Assembly (NCBI GenBank): GCA_006384855.1
Contig: VCJN01003222.1
Location: 496,001-560,000 of the forward strand
DNA length: 64,000 bases
Reading direction: 5' to 3'
DNA from: Tetraselmis striata
Lineage: Eukaryota; Chlorophyta; Chlorodendrophyceae; Chlorodendrales; Chlorodendraceae
In this document: positions 24,893 to 32,342 of the stretch, piece after piece
How the letters are laid out: every line of letters begins with the position of its first letter
How positions within the stretch are numbered: position 1 is the stretch's first letter
The notes under the pieces: generated by a model
Databases searched by the model: none
Told to the model about the DNA's origin: nothing
The model's input: only the letters and a program-made list of their open reading frames with translations
Program-made: the position numbers and the translations under genes

Positions 24893-25546
24893 ATGGGACG
24901 CGTCCGTGTTTTGGATCTTTTCAGCGGCACGGGCAGCATCGAGAAGACGCTCCGGAAGCTGATCCCGGACGTGGACGTCACGAGCGTGGATTTCGATCCC
25001 AAGTTCAAGCCCACCATCGTCGCGGACGTGCTTGAGCTTGATTACAAGAGCATGTGGCGGCCGGGCGAGTTCGACGCGGTGTGGCTGTCGCCGCCGTGCA
25101 CGTTCTACAGCCTCGCGCGCAACTCGGCGCCGCGGGACTTCACGACGTCGGACCGGCTGGTGAAGCGCGGCATGGAGATCGTGGAGTACATGCGGCCGCG
25201 CCGCTTCTTCATGGAGAACCCGCGCGCGTTCCTGCGCCTGCGGCCCTTCATGCGGCGCTGGAACGCCAAGTATCGCACGACGGTGAACTACTGCCGGTAC
25301 AGCTCGCGCGGGGACGTGTACAAGTACCCGAAGCCCACGGACATCTGGACCGACAAGGAGTACCTCCCCTTGGTGTGCAGCGACCAGGAGGGGCGCTGCC
25401 GGTACTTCGTGGGCGCCTCGCACGTGCAGACGGCGCAAAAGGGCCCGTCGATGTCCGTGGTCCCGGCGGAGGGGTCGGTCAGGTCGGAGCGGGTGTACCG
25501 CGTGCCTCGCAAGCTGATCGCGGTGCTGTTCGAGGAGTTCACGTGA
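24893..25546 (+). CDS. DNA (cytosine-5) methyltransferase, small
   Basis: A 217-residue protein from the ATG at 24893. VRVLDLFSGTGSIEKTL is motif I (AdoMet binding), SVDFDP fits motif II, AVWLSPPCTFYS is motif IV with the catalytic Cys (Cys69), and RRFFMENPRAFL is the ENV/ENP motif VI. The C-terminal target-recognition region is short or absent compared with the usual 330-450 residues of bacterial C5 enzymes, so its sequence specificity is unclear. No restriction endonuclease gene is seen beside it. It would methylate viral or host DNA. It ends in an 8-base overlap with the convergent membrane-protein gene. Confidence 0.85.
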   Translation: MGRVRVLDLFSGTGSIEKTLRKLIPDVDVTSVDFDPKFKPTIVADVLELDYKSMWRPGEFDAVWLSPPCTFYSLARNSAPRDFTTSDRLVKRGMEIVEYMRPRRFFMENPRAFLRLRPFMRRWNAKYRTTVNYCRYSSRGDVYKYPKPTDIWTDKEYLPLVCSDQEGRCRYFVGASHVQTAQKGPSMSVVPAEGSVRSERVYRVPRKLIAVLFEEFT

Positions 25547-26471
25547 GGTCCACGCGCGCCTTGTCCTGCAGGAAGCTCTGGCTGAGCTGCTCGAACTCGA
25601 GCTGCTTGGAGCGGAAGCTTGTGACCATGGTGAAGAAGAACTTCGAGCCCGTGATCAGGAGCAGGAAGATGAGCAGCAGCTGGTTCCCGACCGGGCCCTG
25701 GCGGGACTTGTAGGGGACGAGCTCCGAGCACGTGCTGGGCCCCACGTCGTCGGACGTGGGGCGGGCGCAGTAGCGTTCGAAGCACGGGACCCGGAGGTAC
25801 TCGTTGTCGTACTCCTCCGGCTGGCCGCACACGATGCGCACGAGCAGGCGTTGGTTTCCGGACAGCTGTTCGGCCTCCCGGGCGACGCATTGGTCGGAGG
25901 ACACCGCGAAGCTCGGCAGCGGCCGGTAGGGCATGCCCTCTGCGACGCGGGTCACGGCCGCGGCGGTGCAGAACTCGGGCGAGTCCCGGGCGATCCGCTT
26001 GCAGACGAGCCCGGTCCCGGCGGGCTCGTACCCGGAGTAGCACGGCGCCATGCACGGGTACACGCCGAACAGGCGCACGAAGCGGTTGTTGCGGTGCCAG
26101 CGGCGCACCGAGAACCAGCCCCGGGGGTCGTTCAGGCACGTGTTGAAGATGGAGAGAACCCGGTGCATCTTGACGCCCAGCGTGTCGGTGCCGGTGAAAT
26201 CGGCCGTCAGGACGTCCAGCAGCGCGACGAGCGCGACGAACAGGAACATCAGGACGGGCATGATGACGCGCGCGGCGGCGGAGAGCAGGTACGCGCGCAG
26301 GTTGAGCCAGACTATCATGACGTAGTCGACGCCGGGGATGGTCAGCAGCATGTGCACGAGGGAGATGACCAGGAGCTTGATGAAGCACATCAAGAACTTG
26401 GGAAAGTTCGGCAGGAGCTTGGCGAGGGTGGAGAACACCTCCGCCACGCCCTTGAAGAAGTTCAAAACCAT
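25539..26471 (-). CDS. Multi-pass membrane protein with Cys-rich external domain
   Basis: About 310 residues from the ATG at 26471. The N-terminus MVLNFFKGVAEVFSTLAKLL is amphipathic, then come about three hydrophobic segments between residues 25 and 95 (FLMCFIKLLVISLVHMLLTI, VMIVWLNLRAYLLSAAARVI, MPVLMFLFVALVALLDVL). A region of about 150 residues holds some ten Cys (YPCMAPCYSGYEP, GLVCKRIARD, RVPCFERYCARP), suited to disulfides made by the Erv1-type oxidase. A last membrane segment (NQLLLIFLLLITGSKFFFTM) lies near residue 275. This layout fits a virion envelope or inner-membrane protein, possibly of the entry-fusion type (inference). The long open frame upstream is a shadow of the primase gene. 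Confidence 0.7.
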   Translation of the reverse strand: MVLNFFKGVAEVFSTLAKLLPNFPKFLMCFIKLLVISLVHMLLTIPGVDYVMIVWLNLRAYLLSAAARVIMPVLMFLFVALVALLDVLTADFTGTDTLGVKMHRVLSIFNTCLNDPRGWFSVRRWHRNNRFVRLFGVYPCMAPCYSGYEPAGTGLVCKRIARDSPEFCTAAAVTRVAEGMPYRPLPSFAVSSDQCVAREAEQLSGNQRLLVRIVCGQPEEYDNEYLRVPCFERYCARPTSDDVGPSTCSELVPYKSRQGPVGNQLLLIFLLLITGSKFFFTMVTSFRSKQLEFEQLSQSFLQDKARVDLT

Positions 26472-26515
26472 GGGCGCGTTTTGCCATTGCCCCACAGATT
26501 TCCGTGCCGGACGCG

Positions 26516-29254
26516 TCACGCGTCGTCGTCGGCGCCGTCCCCGGCGACGGTGTCCAGCCGGAACGCCACGCCGCAGAAGCGCTGGCCCGAGCCGGTCCCC
26601 GACGCCTTGAGCCCCAGGTGGCGCTCCATCTCCTTGACGAACTCGACGCGGCGCGTGGAGACGCCGACGATGGACATCTCGCGCAGAAAGTCCTTGTACA
26701 TGGAGTGCATCTCCGCGACCAGGACGCTGCCGCCTTTGTCGGCGACGACCTTGTGGCCCAGGAACAGCTGCACGGCGTCCTGGCTCTGCTGGTACTCCTG
26801 CGTGCAGCGCATGACCTGGTCCGGCTCGCGGTTGCCGGCGGAGCAGTAGAGCTTGAACTTTTCGATGAGGAGCGACATCAGGTGCGGGGCCCAGTCGTCC
26901 AGCTTGTCGGCCAGCGAGGTGTCCATCGGGAACTGCAGGGGGTCGTTGGGGTCGGGGTCGCGGCAGAACTTGGACGGGAAGAGCAGCAGGCGGATGCGGC
27001 GCCAGGTGCCGCCGTCCGTGGACGGCACGTTGGGCAGCGCGTTGCAGACCAGCGCCAGGCGCGCGAAGGACTTGAACTCGATGGGCTCGCGGTAGAGGGG
27101 GCGCGCCATGATGCGGTCCCCGCCCGTCAGCTCCTTGAGCAGGCCGGTGTTGAGCGTCTCGTCGGTGCTGGGCTCCTGCAGGCACGCGAAGCGGCGGCCC
27201 TTGAGGCGCGCGATCTCGCTGGTCGCGGCGTTGGACGCGGCGCGCTTCTGGGTGAGCAGCGCCACCGGGAGCTTGACGCCGTAGTCGCCCAGGGCGCGCT
27301 CGAACAGGTCGATGCAGAGCGACTTGGAGTTGGCGCCGGACCCGCTCCAGACGTGGAACCGCTCCTCGCGGATGGAGCCGTGGAGGTAGCTGCCCAGGAG
27401 GCGCAGGAGGTACTCCCGGACCGCGGGGTCCGGCTGCACCTGCGCGAAGTAGGCGTGCAGCTCCTGCGTGGCCTCGTGCCCGGCGTCGTACGGCGTGAAG
27501 GCGTAGTTGGTGCAGTAGGAGATCATGTCCTCCGGGCTCCCGTCCCGGAACTCGTGCGTGTCGAGGTCGTACACGCCGTTCTTGAACCCGATGAGCCCGG
27601 GGCGGCTGTCCAGGGCGGACTCGAAGTGCGGCCGGTAGAACAGCTCCCGGCACTCGCGCATCACCGCGTCCTTGAACGAGGTGTGCTTGAGCTTGAGGCC
27701 CACCTCGTTCAGCTTGCGGTACATCTCCGTGAGCTGGGCGTGCCGCACCTTGGCGTCGCTGTTCTCGTCCCCCTGCGAGTCGGCGGTGAGGCGCTGCGCG
27801 GTCTGGTTGCACGCCATGGCCTCGTCCATGAAGCGGTTGAAGATGTCGATGGACAGCATGCGGCGCAGGAGGTACCCGCTGTCGCACATCTGCCACTTGT
27901 GCTCCTCGAACTGGAACCACGCGTTGTTGCGGACGCTCGAGCAGACGAAGCGGTCGAAGTACAGGCCCTTGGCCACCATGGCCACGTCGTGGTGCAGGCC
28001 GGAGATGGCGGCCTGCACGCGCCCGGACACGCACTCCTTCACGATCTTGTCGTAGATGTGCGGGCTGTCCTGCTTGGCCCACCGCCGCAGGCTGCCCAGC
28101 CCCAGGCCGTCCGGGTGGTGCGCCATGTGGCTCCAGAGGTTCTCGCAGAGGCCGCCCTCGAACTTGGGCGACTGCTGGGAGAAGGCGACCCACTCGTTCA
28201 GCAGCCGGTCGTCGATGTTGTGCAGGCACAGGCCCACCTTGATCCACGACGCGTAGGCGTTCGCGCGGTCCTGGTCCAGCAGCGGCGCCAGCCGCCGCGC
28301 CATGTCGTAGTCGTCGGTCGTCGCGTAGCGGCGCCCGGACGGCGCCGCCGCGTCCTGCATGTTGGGGTTGCGGCGGATCTCGGCGCGCGCCATCTCCTCG
28401 ACGCGGATCGCCTGCTCGATCACCGGCTCCTTCTCCGGGCGCAGCGGCGTGAGGGTCTCCTTGTTCCGGATCGAGAGCAGGCGCACCAGGCGCAGCACGC
28501 CCTCCTCGTCCGCCGGCGGCGCGAGCTCCTCGGTCGCGATGTTGATGTCGCAGAAGCCGCTGGTCACGCGCCACTGGAAGGTGGGCTCGTAGTGCGTGTC
28601 GTTCTCCTTCCCGCTGCCGTACATCATCCAGCCGTTGCGGTGGATGACCGCCTCGTCGAAGATGTCGGGCAGCTGGTTGCTGGTGCTCATGCCGTCGAAC
28701 ACCTCGCTCTCGTGCCGCGCGATGAACTCGCGGCGGATCAGGGACTGGACGCGCGTGTGCGTCACGATCTCCGGGATGACCACGTGCACGCCGTCCTTGA
28801 CCACGCCCTTGTCCATCCGCGCGCCGGGCTTCTCCATCACCACCACCGTGAACTCGCGCGGCGGAACCACCCACTCCGCCATGCAGTTGATGTACTTTCG
28901 CAGAAACTGCCGGATGTGCTCGCGCGTGTACCGCCGCATGGGCTCGAACTGCCGGTTCTGCGCGTCCGTCAGCGGCGTGTGCCGGAAGTCGAGGTCGATC
29001 ACCACCGGGCCGTGGTCCCGGTGCCGCTCCACCAGGCCGACGCACGCCTGCCCGTGGTACTTGGCGGAGAAGCGGTGCCGCGCCACGTGGTGCGCGTACA
29101 CCCTGAAAAAGCCCTCGTTCTCCACGACGGGGATGTAATAGGACCCGAACGCCCCTCCAAATCGAGTGTGCGTCGGGCAGCGCCCGCCGTCTATCTGAAA
29201 CCGGGCCAGGAGGTCCTCCATGCCGCCCGCGCTACCGCCGCCACCGGAGGCCAT
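26516..29254 (-). CDS. D5-like primase-helicase (AEP primase plus SF3 helicase)
   Basis: A 912-residue protein from the ATG at 29254; an inner ATG lies at 29221. The N-terminal third carries a primase-like region with VVIDLDFRH (D-x-D metal site, about residue 78). The C-terminal part is a D5_N/SF3 helicase: Walker A GSGANSKS near 637-644, Walker B-like FACLQEP, the GDRIMARPLY loop and the sensor motif ALVCNALPNVP, then TWRRIRLLLFPSKF with the arginine finger. This enzyme unwinds and primes DNA in replication and is one of the core genes of nucleocytoviruses. A TATA-like ATATAA lies immediately before the start codon. Confidence 0.93.
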   Translation of the reverse strand: MASGGGGSAGGMEDLLARFQIDGGRCPTHTRFGGAFGSYYIPVVENEGFFRVYAHHVARHRFSAKYHGQACVGLVERHRDHGPVVIDLDFRHTPLTDAQNRQFEPMRRYTREHIRQFLRKYINCMAEWVVPPREFTVVVMEKPGARMDKGVVKDGVHVVIPEIVTHTRVQSLIRREFIARHESEVFDGMSTSNQLPDIFDEAVIHRNGWMMYGSGKENDTHYEPTFQWRVTSGFCDINIATEELAPPADEEGVLRLVRLLSIRNKETLTPLRPEKEPVIEQAIRVEEMARAEIRRNPNMQDAAAPSGRRYATTDDYDMARRLAPLLDQDRANAYASWIKVGLCLHNIDDRLLNEWVAFSQQSPKFEGGLCENLWSHMAHHPDGLGLGSLRRWAKQDSPHIYDKIVKECVSGRVQAAISGLHHDVAMVAKGLYFDRFVCSSVRNNAWFQFEEHKWQMCDSGYLLRRMLSIDIFNRFMDEAMACNQTAQRLTADSQGDENSDAKVRHAQLTEMYRKLNEVGLKLKHTSFKDAVMRECRELFYRPHFESALDSRPGLIGFKNGVYDLDTHEFRDGSPEDMISYCTNYAFTPYDAGHEATQELHAYFAQVQPDPAVREYLLRLLGSYLHGSIREERFHVWSGSGANSKSLCIDLFERALGDYGVKLPVALLTQKRAASNAATSEIARLKGRRFACLQEPSTDETLNTGLLKELTGGDRIMARPLYREPIEFKSFARLALVCNALPNVPSTDGGTWRRIRLLLFPSKFCRDPDPNDPLQFPMDTSLADKLDDWAPHLMSLLIEKFKLYCSAGNREPDQVMRCTQEYQQSQDAVQLFLGHKVVADKGGSVLVAEMHSMYKDFLREMSIVGVSTRRVEFVKEMERHLGLKASGTGSGQRFCGVAFRLDTVAGDGADDDA

Positions 29255-29286
29255 TTATATCAGACCCTAGAAATTGAGGGTTGAAA

Positions 29287-30048
29287 ATGCCCGCCGTGCG
29301 TCCGTGCGAGGCCGCGCGGCGCGTCGAGGGCCTGCGGCTCGGGGAGGAGCGCCGGATGCACACCGGCGCCACGCGCCGCTACGTTACCTGCGACGCCGGC
29401 CGGCCGCTCCTCGTGCAGCTCCCCACGTGCTACACGCCCGGCGGCATGCTCTCCGACTTTGACGACGGCGCGCGCATATCAATGGTACCGTTAGATAATT
29501 GTGGCCGCGCCGAGGTCGCGCTCCTCCGGGAGCTCTCCGACCGCATCGCGCGCCAGGCGGCCGCGACCGCGCCCGACGTCGTGCTGCTGGACGCCGGCAT
29601 CGACCCCGCGACGGGGGAGGTGCGCGCCTGCGCGCCGCGCGCGAGGGACGTGCGCGTCTTCGAGTCGGAGGACCTCGAGGCCCACGACTGCCCCGTCCTC
29701 CCCGGGGACACCGTCACGGCCATCGTGTCTCCGGACTACTTCTGGCGGTCCGCGGACGGCCGGCGCGGCGGCGTGTGCATCCGGCTCGTGCAGCTCCTGC
29801 TCCACACCGACCGCGGGCGCTACCGCGCGCTGCTCGCCAAGGGCGCCACCCCGCCCCCGCCCCCGCCCCCACCGCCTCCCGGTCGCGGCGCCGGGCCGCG
29901 CGCCTGCGCCGCCACCCCGCCGCCCCCCCCGGCAAAAGCTAGACAAGGACCGCGCGCGGCCGCCGCGAACAACGCGTTCCGGCCGTCTGTCATGCAGATC
30001 GTCACCGCGCGGAACGCGCTGCGCAAAACAACCCCCCCTCCTTGCTGA
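29287..30048 (+). CDS. Unrecognised protein, resembles a conserved nucleocytovirus family
   Basis: About 253 residues from the ATG at 29287, divergent from the primase gene with 32 bases between starts. The pattern CDAGRPLLVQLPTCYTPGGM then DDGARISMVPLD, a helical LLRELSDRIARQAA, then RDVRVFESEDLEAHDCPVLP and VTAIVSPDYFWRS resembles a family widespread in algal giant viruses that reads PLYVQTP near the N-terminus and ends in a strand-rich half with G-V-x-x-x-x-Q. The match is from memory of the pattern and is loose. The last 70 residues are Pro-rich with a poly-Pro run coded by CCCCCG repeats, then a basic tail. Confidence 0.55.
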   Translation: MPAVRPCEAARRVEGLRLGEERRMHTGATRRYVTCDAGRPLLVQLPTCYTPGGMLSDFDDGARISMVPLDNCGRAEVALLRELSDRIARQAAATAPDVVLLDAGIDPATGEVRACAPRARDVRVFESEDLEAHDCPVLPGDTVTAIVSPDYFWRSADGRRGGVCIRLVQLLLHTDRGRYRALLAKGATPPPPPPPPPPGRGAGPRACAATPPPPPAKARQGPRAAAANNAFRPSVMQIVTARNALRKTTPPPC

Positions 30049-30130
30049 CGCGAGTCGATCGTTACACTCCGTTCGGGGGGGGAAAAGCGGCCCCAGGGCC
30101 GCGTCGCCCGCGGCCGCCCCGGCCCAGGGC

Positions 30131-30589
30131 TCACTCAGGCTGGCGTCTCAGCATGGGGATCCGGAGGGTCTGGGAGTCCGGGCGACGGTGCCGCCCCGGC
30201 GGGACCCCTCTCGAATGCATCAGCCGGCGCCGGGACAGGTATAAAGATACATCGCTGGCCCCCACGGCGGCAGACCTCCGCAGTCTGCAGATGTCGCACC
30301 CCGCCAGCACGGCCTCATCCACGAACGCCTCGACCTCGCGCTGCAGGGCCTGCACCAGGGCGTCCGACATCGTCGCGTCCGGGTCGACGCCGGCCAGCAG
30401 CAGGCGAAGCGACGCCCCCGACACCAACGCCGCCGCCGACCCGGCTCCGCCTCCCACCCCCTCTTGCTCGTCTCGGGGCGGCGGCGCGTCCGCGCCCGCG
30501 TTCAGCAGGCGCTGCGCCTCGGCCAGCACCTCCCGGTGAACGTCTCCCGGGCGCGCAGCGGTGTCGCCGCCCGCCGCCGAACCCGCCAT
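30131..30589 (-). CDS. TAF12-like histone-fold protein
   Basis: About 152 residues from the ATG at 30589 (an outer ATG at 30625 would add an acidic leader). Residues about 62-122 read RLLLAGVDPDATMSDALVQA then LQREVEAFVDEAVLAGCDIC and RLRRSAAVGASDVSLYLSRR. This follows the TAF12 histone fold closely: an L-hydrophobic-x-D/P start, a long central helix with ADDFIESVV-like spacing, A-C-x-x-A-x-x-R-x-S, then a short loop and DVQLHLER. TAF12 pairs with TAF4 in TFIID and SAGA. The N-terminus is Ala/Gly/Glu-rich and the C-terminus basic. A viral partner for host TAF4 or for a viral protein would act in the nucleus on transcription (inference). Confidence 0.6.
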   Translation of the reverse strand: MAGSAAGGDTAARPGDVHREVLAEAQRLLNAGADAPPPRDEQEGVGGGAGSAAALVSGASLRLLLAGVDPDATMSDALVQALQREVEAFVDEAVLAGCDICRLRRSAAVGASDVSLYLSRRRLMHSRGVPPGRHRRPDSQTLRIPMLRRQPE

Positions 30590-31025
30590 GTCCTCCTCCT
30601 CCTCCTCCATCGGAGGCGCCGACATGCCGCGCGCGCAGAAAGGGGGCGCCTCGGCGCGCAAGGCGAGGCTCGTCTGGACGCCGGATCTGAAGGCGCGCTT
30701 CGACCAGGCCGTGGCGGATCTCGGTGGGCTGGAGGACGCGACGCCTACCAGAATCAAAGAAAAGATGCAAACGGACCTCACGATTCACCATATCAAGAGC
30801 CGGCTGCAGAAGCTGCGCCTCGAGCAGCAGGCGCTCTCCTGGCGCGAGACCCACAGGAAACGGGCGCAGGCCGGCGCCGCCCCCCCGGCCGCGCCGGGCG
30901 CCTCCGGCCAGCGCCGCACCTTCGACGACGCCTTTCCGCCCCCGGCGTCCGCGCCCCGCACGGTTCTACAGGAGCTGTCCAGCCAGCTGGACGACCAGCT
31001 CGCTTCGGCATACTTCTTCTGGTGA
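30588..31025 (+). CDS. GARP-type (plant Myb-like) DNA-binding transcription factor
   Basis: A 145-residue protein from the ATG at 30588; an inner ATG is at 30624. Residues about 27-80 read RLVWTPDLKARFDQAVADLG then GLEDATPTRIKEKMQTDLTI and HHIKSRLQKLRLEQQ. This is the GARP/B-motif domain of plant PHR1, ARR-B and KANADI proteins (W-T-P-x-L-H-x-R-F, then GxxxATPKxI, then LTxxHVKSHLQKYR). The C-terminus is Ala/Pro-rich and ends in LQELSSQLDDQLASAYFFW. GARP factors occur in plants and algae, so this is strong evidence for capture from a photosynthetic host. Its start codon overlaps that of the TAF12-like gene on the other strand. Confidence 0.85.
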   Translation: MSSSSSSIGGADMPRAQKGGASARKARLVWTPDLKARFDQAVADLGGLEDATPTRIKEKMQTDLTIHHIKSRLQKLRLEQQALSWRETHRKRAQAGAAPPAAPGASGQRRTFDDAFPPPASAPRTVLQELSSQLDDQLASAYFFW

Positions 31026-31127
31026 CACGCGCGGCGGGAAACCCCGGCCGCGACGAAATAGGCCCGGCACGTCCGGCCCGGCGGCGCGCCATGTTTTTGT
31101 GTAGAATTGTGTAATGCCAGCGGCGAG

Positions 31128-32342
31128 ATGAGCCCAAAAAACAAAACCCCGCGCTTCAGCGCCCTCCAGCTGGCCACCATGCTCCTGCGGGTGCCCGCGG
31201 ACACCCCCCCGGCCGAGGTGGACAGGATGCTGCACACGCAGGCGGGGATCGAGGAGAGCAACAACAAGACGGCGAAGAACATCCACGCGAACCTCACCCT
31301 CATGATGCGGGACATGAACACGGACAACGTCCTCGACCTCTACCGGCGCGCCGGCGCCGGCCGGTACCCCGCCGCGGACTGGATCGAGGGACGCAGGCTC
31401 GCGGACGCCTCCAGGGCCCGGTACTACAGCTCGCTCCTCAGCGTCGCCAACCCCGAGCGAGCCGCCGCCGAGATCGCCCGGCACGTCCCCGACCACGCCC
31501 GGGACCATTTCCGCGCCCGGATGCGCCACTACGACCGCGCCGTCCGGGACCTCATGGACGAGAACATCGCGGACGACCGCGAGCTCAAAAGCATCCTCCC
31601 GTGGACGGACATCGTCCGGGCGTACTGCGAGAACCGCCACGCCCTCAAGCCGCAGCAGGCGGTCATCGCGGACATGTACATCGGCTTTGCGGACGACCCC
31701 GCGGCCGCGCCGCGCCGCATGGACTACAACGCGCTGCGCGTGTACGCCAAGGCCCCGCGCCCCGGCGCGGCGCCCAACTACATCGTGGTGCGGCCGCCTG
31801 ACACCGCGCGCATCCACCTCTCCGAGTTCAAAACCGCCGCCAGGCGCACGGAGCCCATCAGCGTCTCGCTCCCGCCCGGGCTCGCCGAGCGGATCGTGCA
31901 GTCCCTCGGCCAGAAGCCCTGGCGCCCGTACCTCCTGTACCGAAGCCGCGGCCCCAGCCGGTGCGAGCCCCTCTCCGCCCACCTCCTGGGCTACCACATA
32001 CGCGAGACCACGCACGCCCTCACCGGCAGGGAAATACCCGTCAACGGCCTCAGAAAGTCGTTCATCACCTGGCTGCACTCGCGCAACCTGTCCGTCGCCA
32101 GGCTCAAGGCGTACGCGTACCAGATGGGGCACTCCGTCGAGACGGCCGCGCTCTACCGGAGGGTAAACATCCTCGACTCCCGTGCGGCGGCCGGGGGCAC
32201 CGGCCCGGGCTCCGGCGCGGGGCGCTGCTTCAGGTGCGGCGCCGACGGACACTGGGCGCGGGACTGCGACCGCGTCCCGCGCGGCACGGCGGAGACCGAG
32301 GAGGCTGCGACGGCGGCCTCACGCGCCCGGCTCCCCTCGTAG
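31128..32342 (+). CDS. Tyrosine recombinase with C-terminal CCHC zinc knuckle
   Basis: A 404-residue protein from the ATG at 31128. The C-terminal catalytic part reads EIPVNGLRKSFITWLHSRNL then LKAYAYQMGHSVETAALYRR: the box II Arg, the MGH-S His and the nucleophilic Tyr of tyrosine recombinases, in the spacing seen in eukaryotic Crypton-type and viral enzymes. An earlier Arg in the region of PYLLYRSRG may be box I. After the recombinase comes CFRCGADGHWARDC, a clear CCHC zinc knuckle. It could integrate or resolve viral DNA, with the knuckle giving nucleic-acid affinity. Its end overlaps the convergent methyltransferase gene by 24 bases. Confidence 0.8.
   Translation: MSPKNKTPRFSALQLATMLLRVPADTPPAEVDRMLHTQAGIEESNNKTAKNIHANLTLMMRDMNTDNVLDLYRRAGAGRYPAADWIEGRRLADASRARYYSSLLSVANPERAAAEIARHVPDHARDHFRARMRHYDRAVRDLMDENIADDRELKSILPWTDIVRAYCENRHALKPQQAVIADMYIGFADDPAAAPRRMDYNALRVYAKAPRPGAAPNYIVVRPPDTARIHLSEFKTAARRTEPISVSLPPGLAERIVQSLGQKPWRPYLLYRSRGPSRCEPLSAHLLGYHIRETTHALTGREIPVNGLRKSFITWLHSRNLSVARLKAYAYQMGHSVETAALYRRVNILDSRAAAGGTGPGSGAGRCFRCGADGHWARDCDRVPRGTAETEEAATAASRARLPS

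Noticed and set aside
25539-29045. A 1,168-codon open frame on the minus strand across the primase gene
   Set aside because: Its first 850 codons are Arg/Pro/Ala/Gly-biased and out of register with the primase-helicase, whose motifs are all in the other frame. Only the last 310 codons (25539-26471) look like a real protein.
26504-29284. A 926-codon plus-strand frame opposite the primase gene
   Set aside because: Biased toward Val/Leu/Arg/His with no motif. It is a GC-rich shadow of the minus-strand gene.
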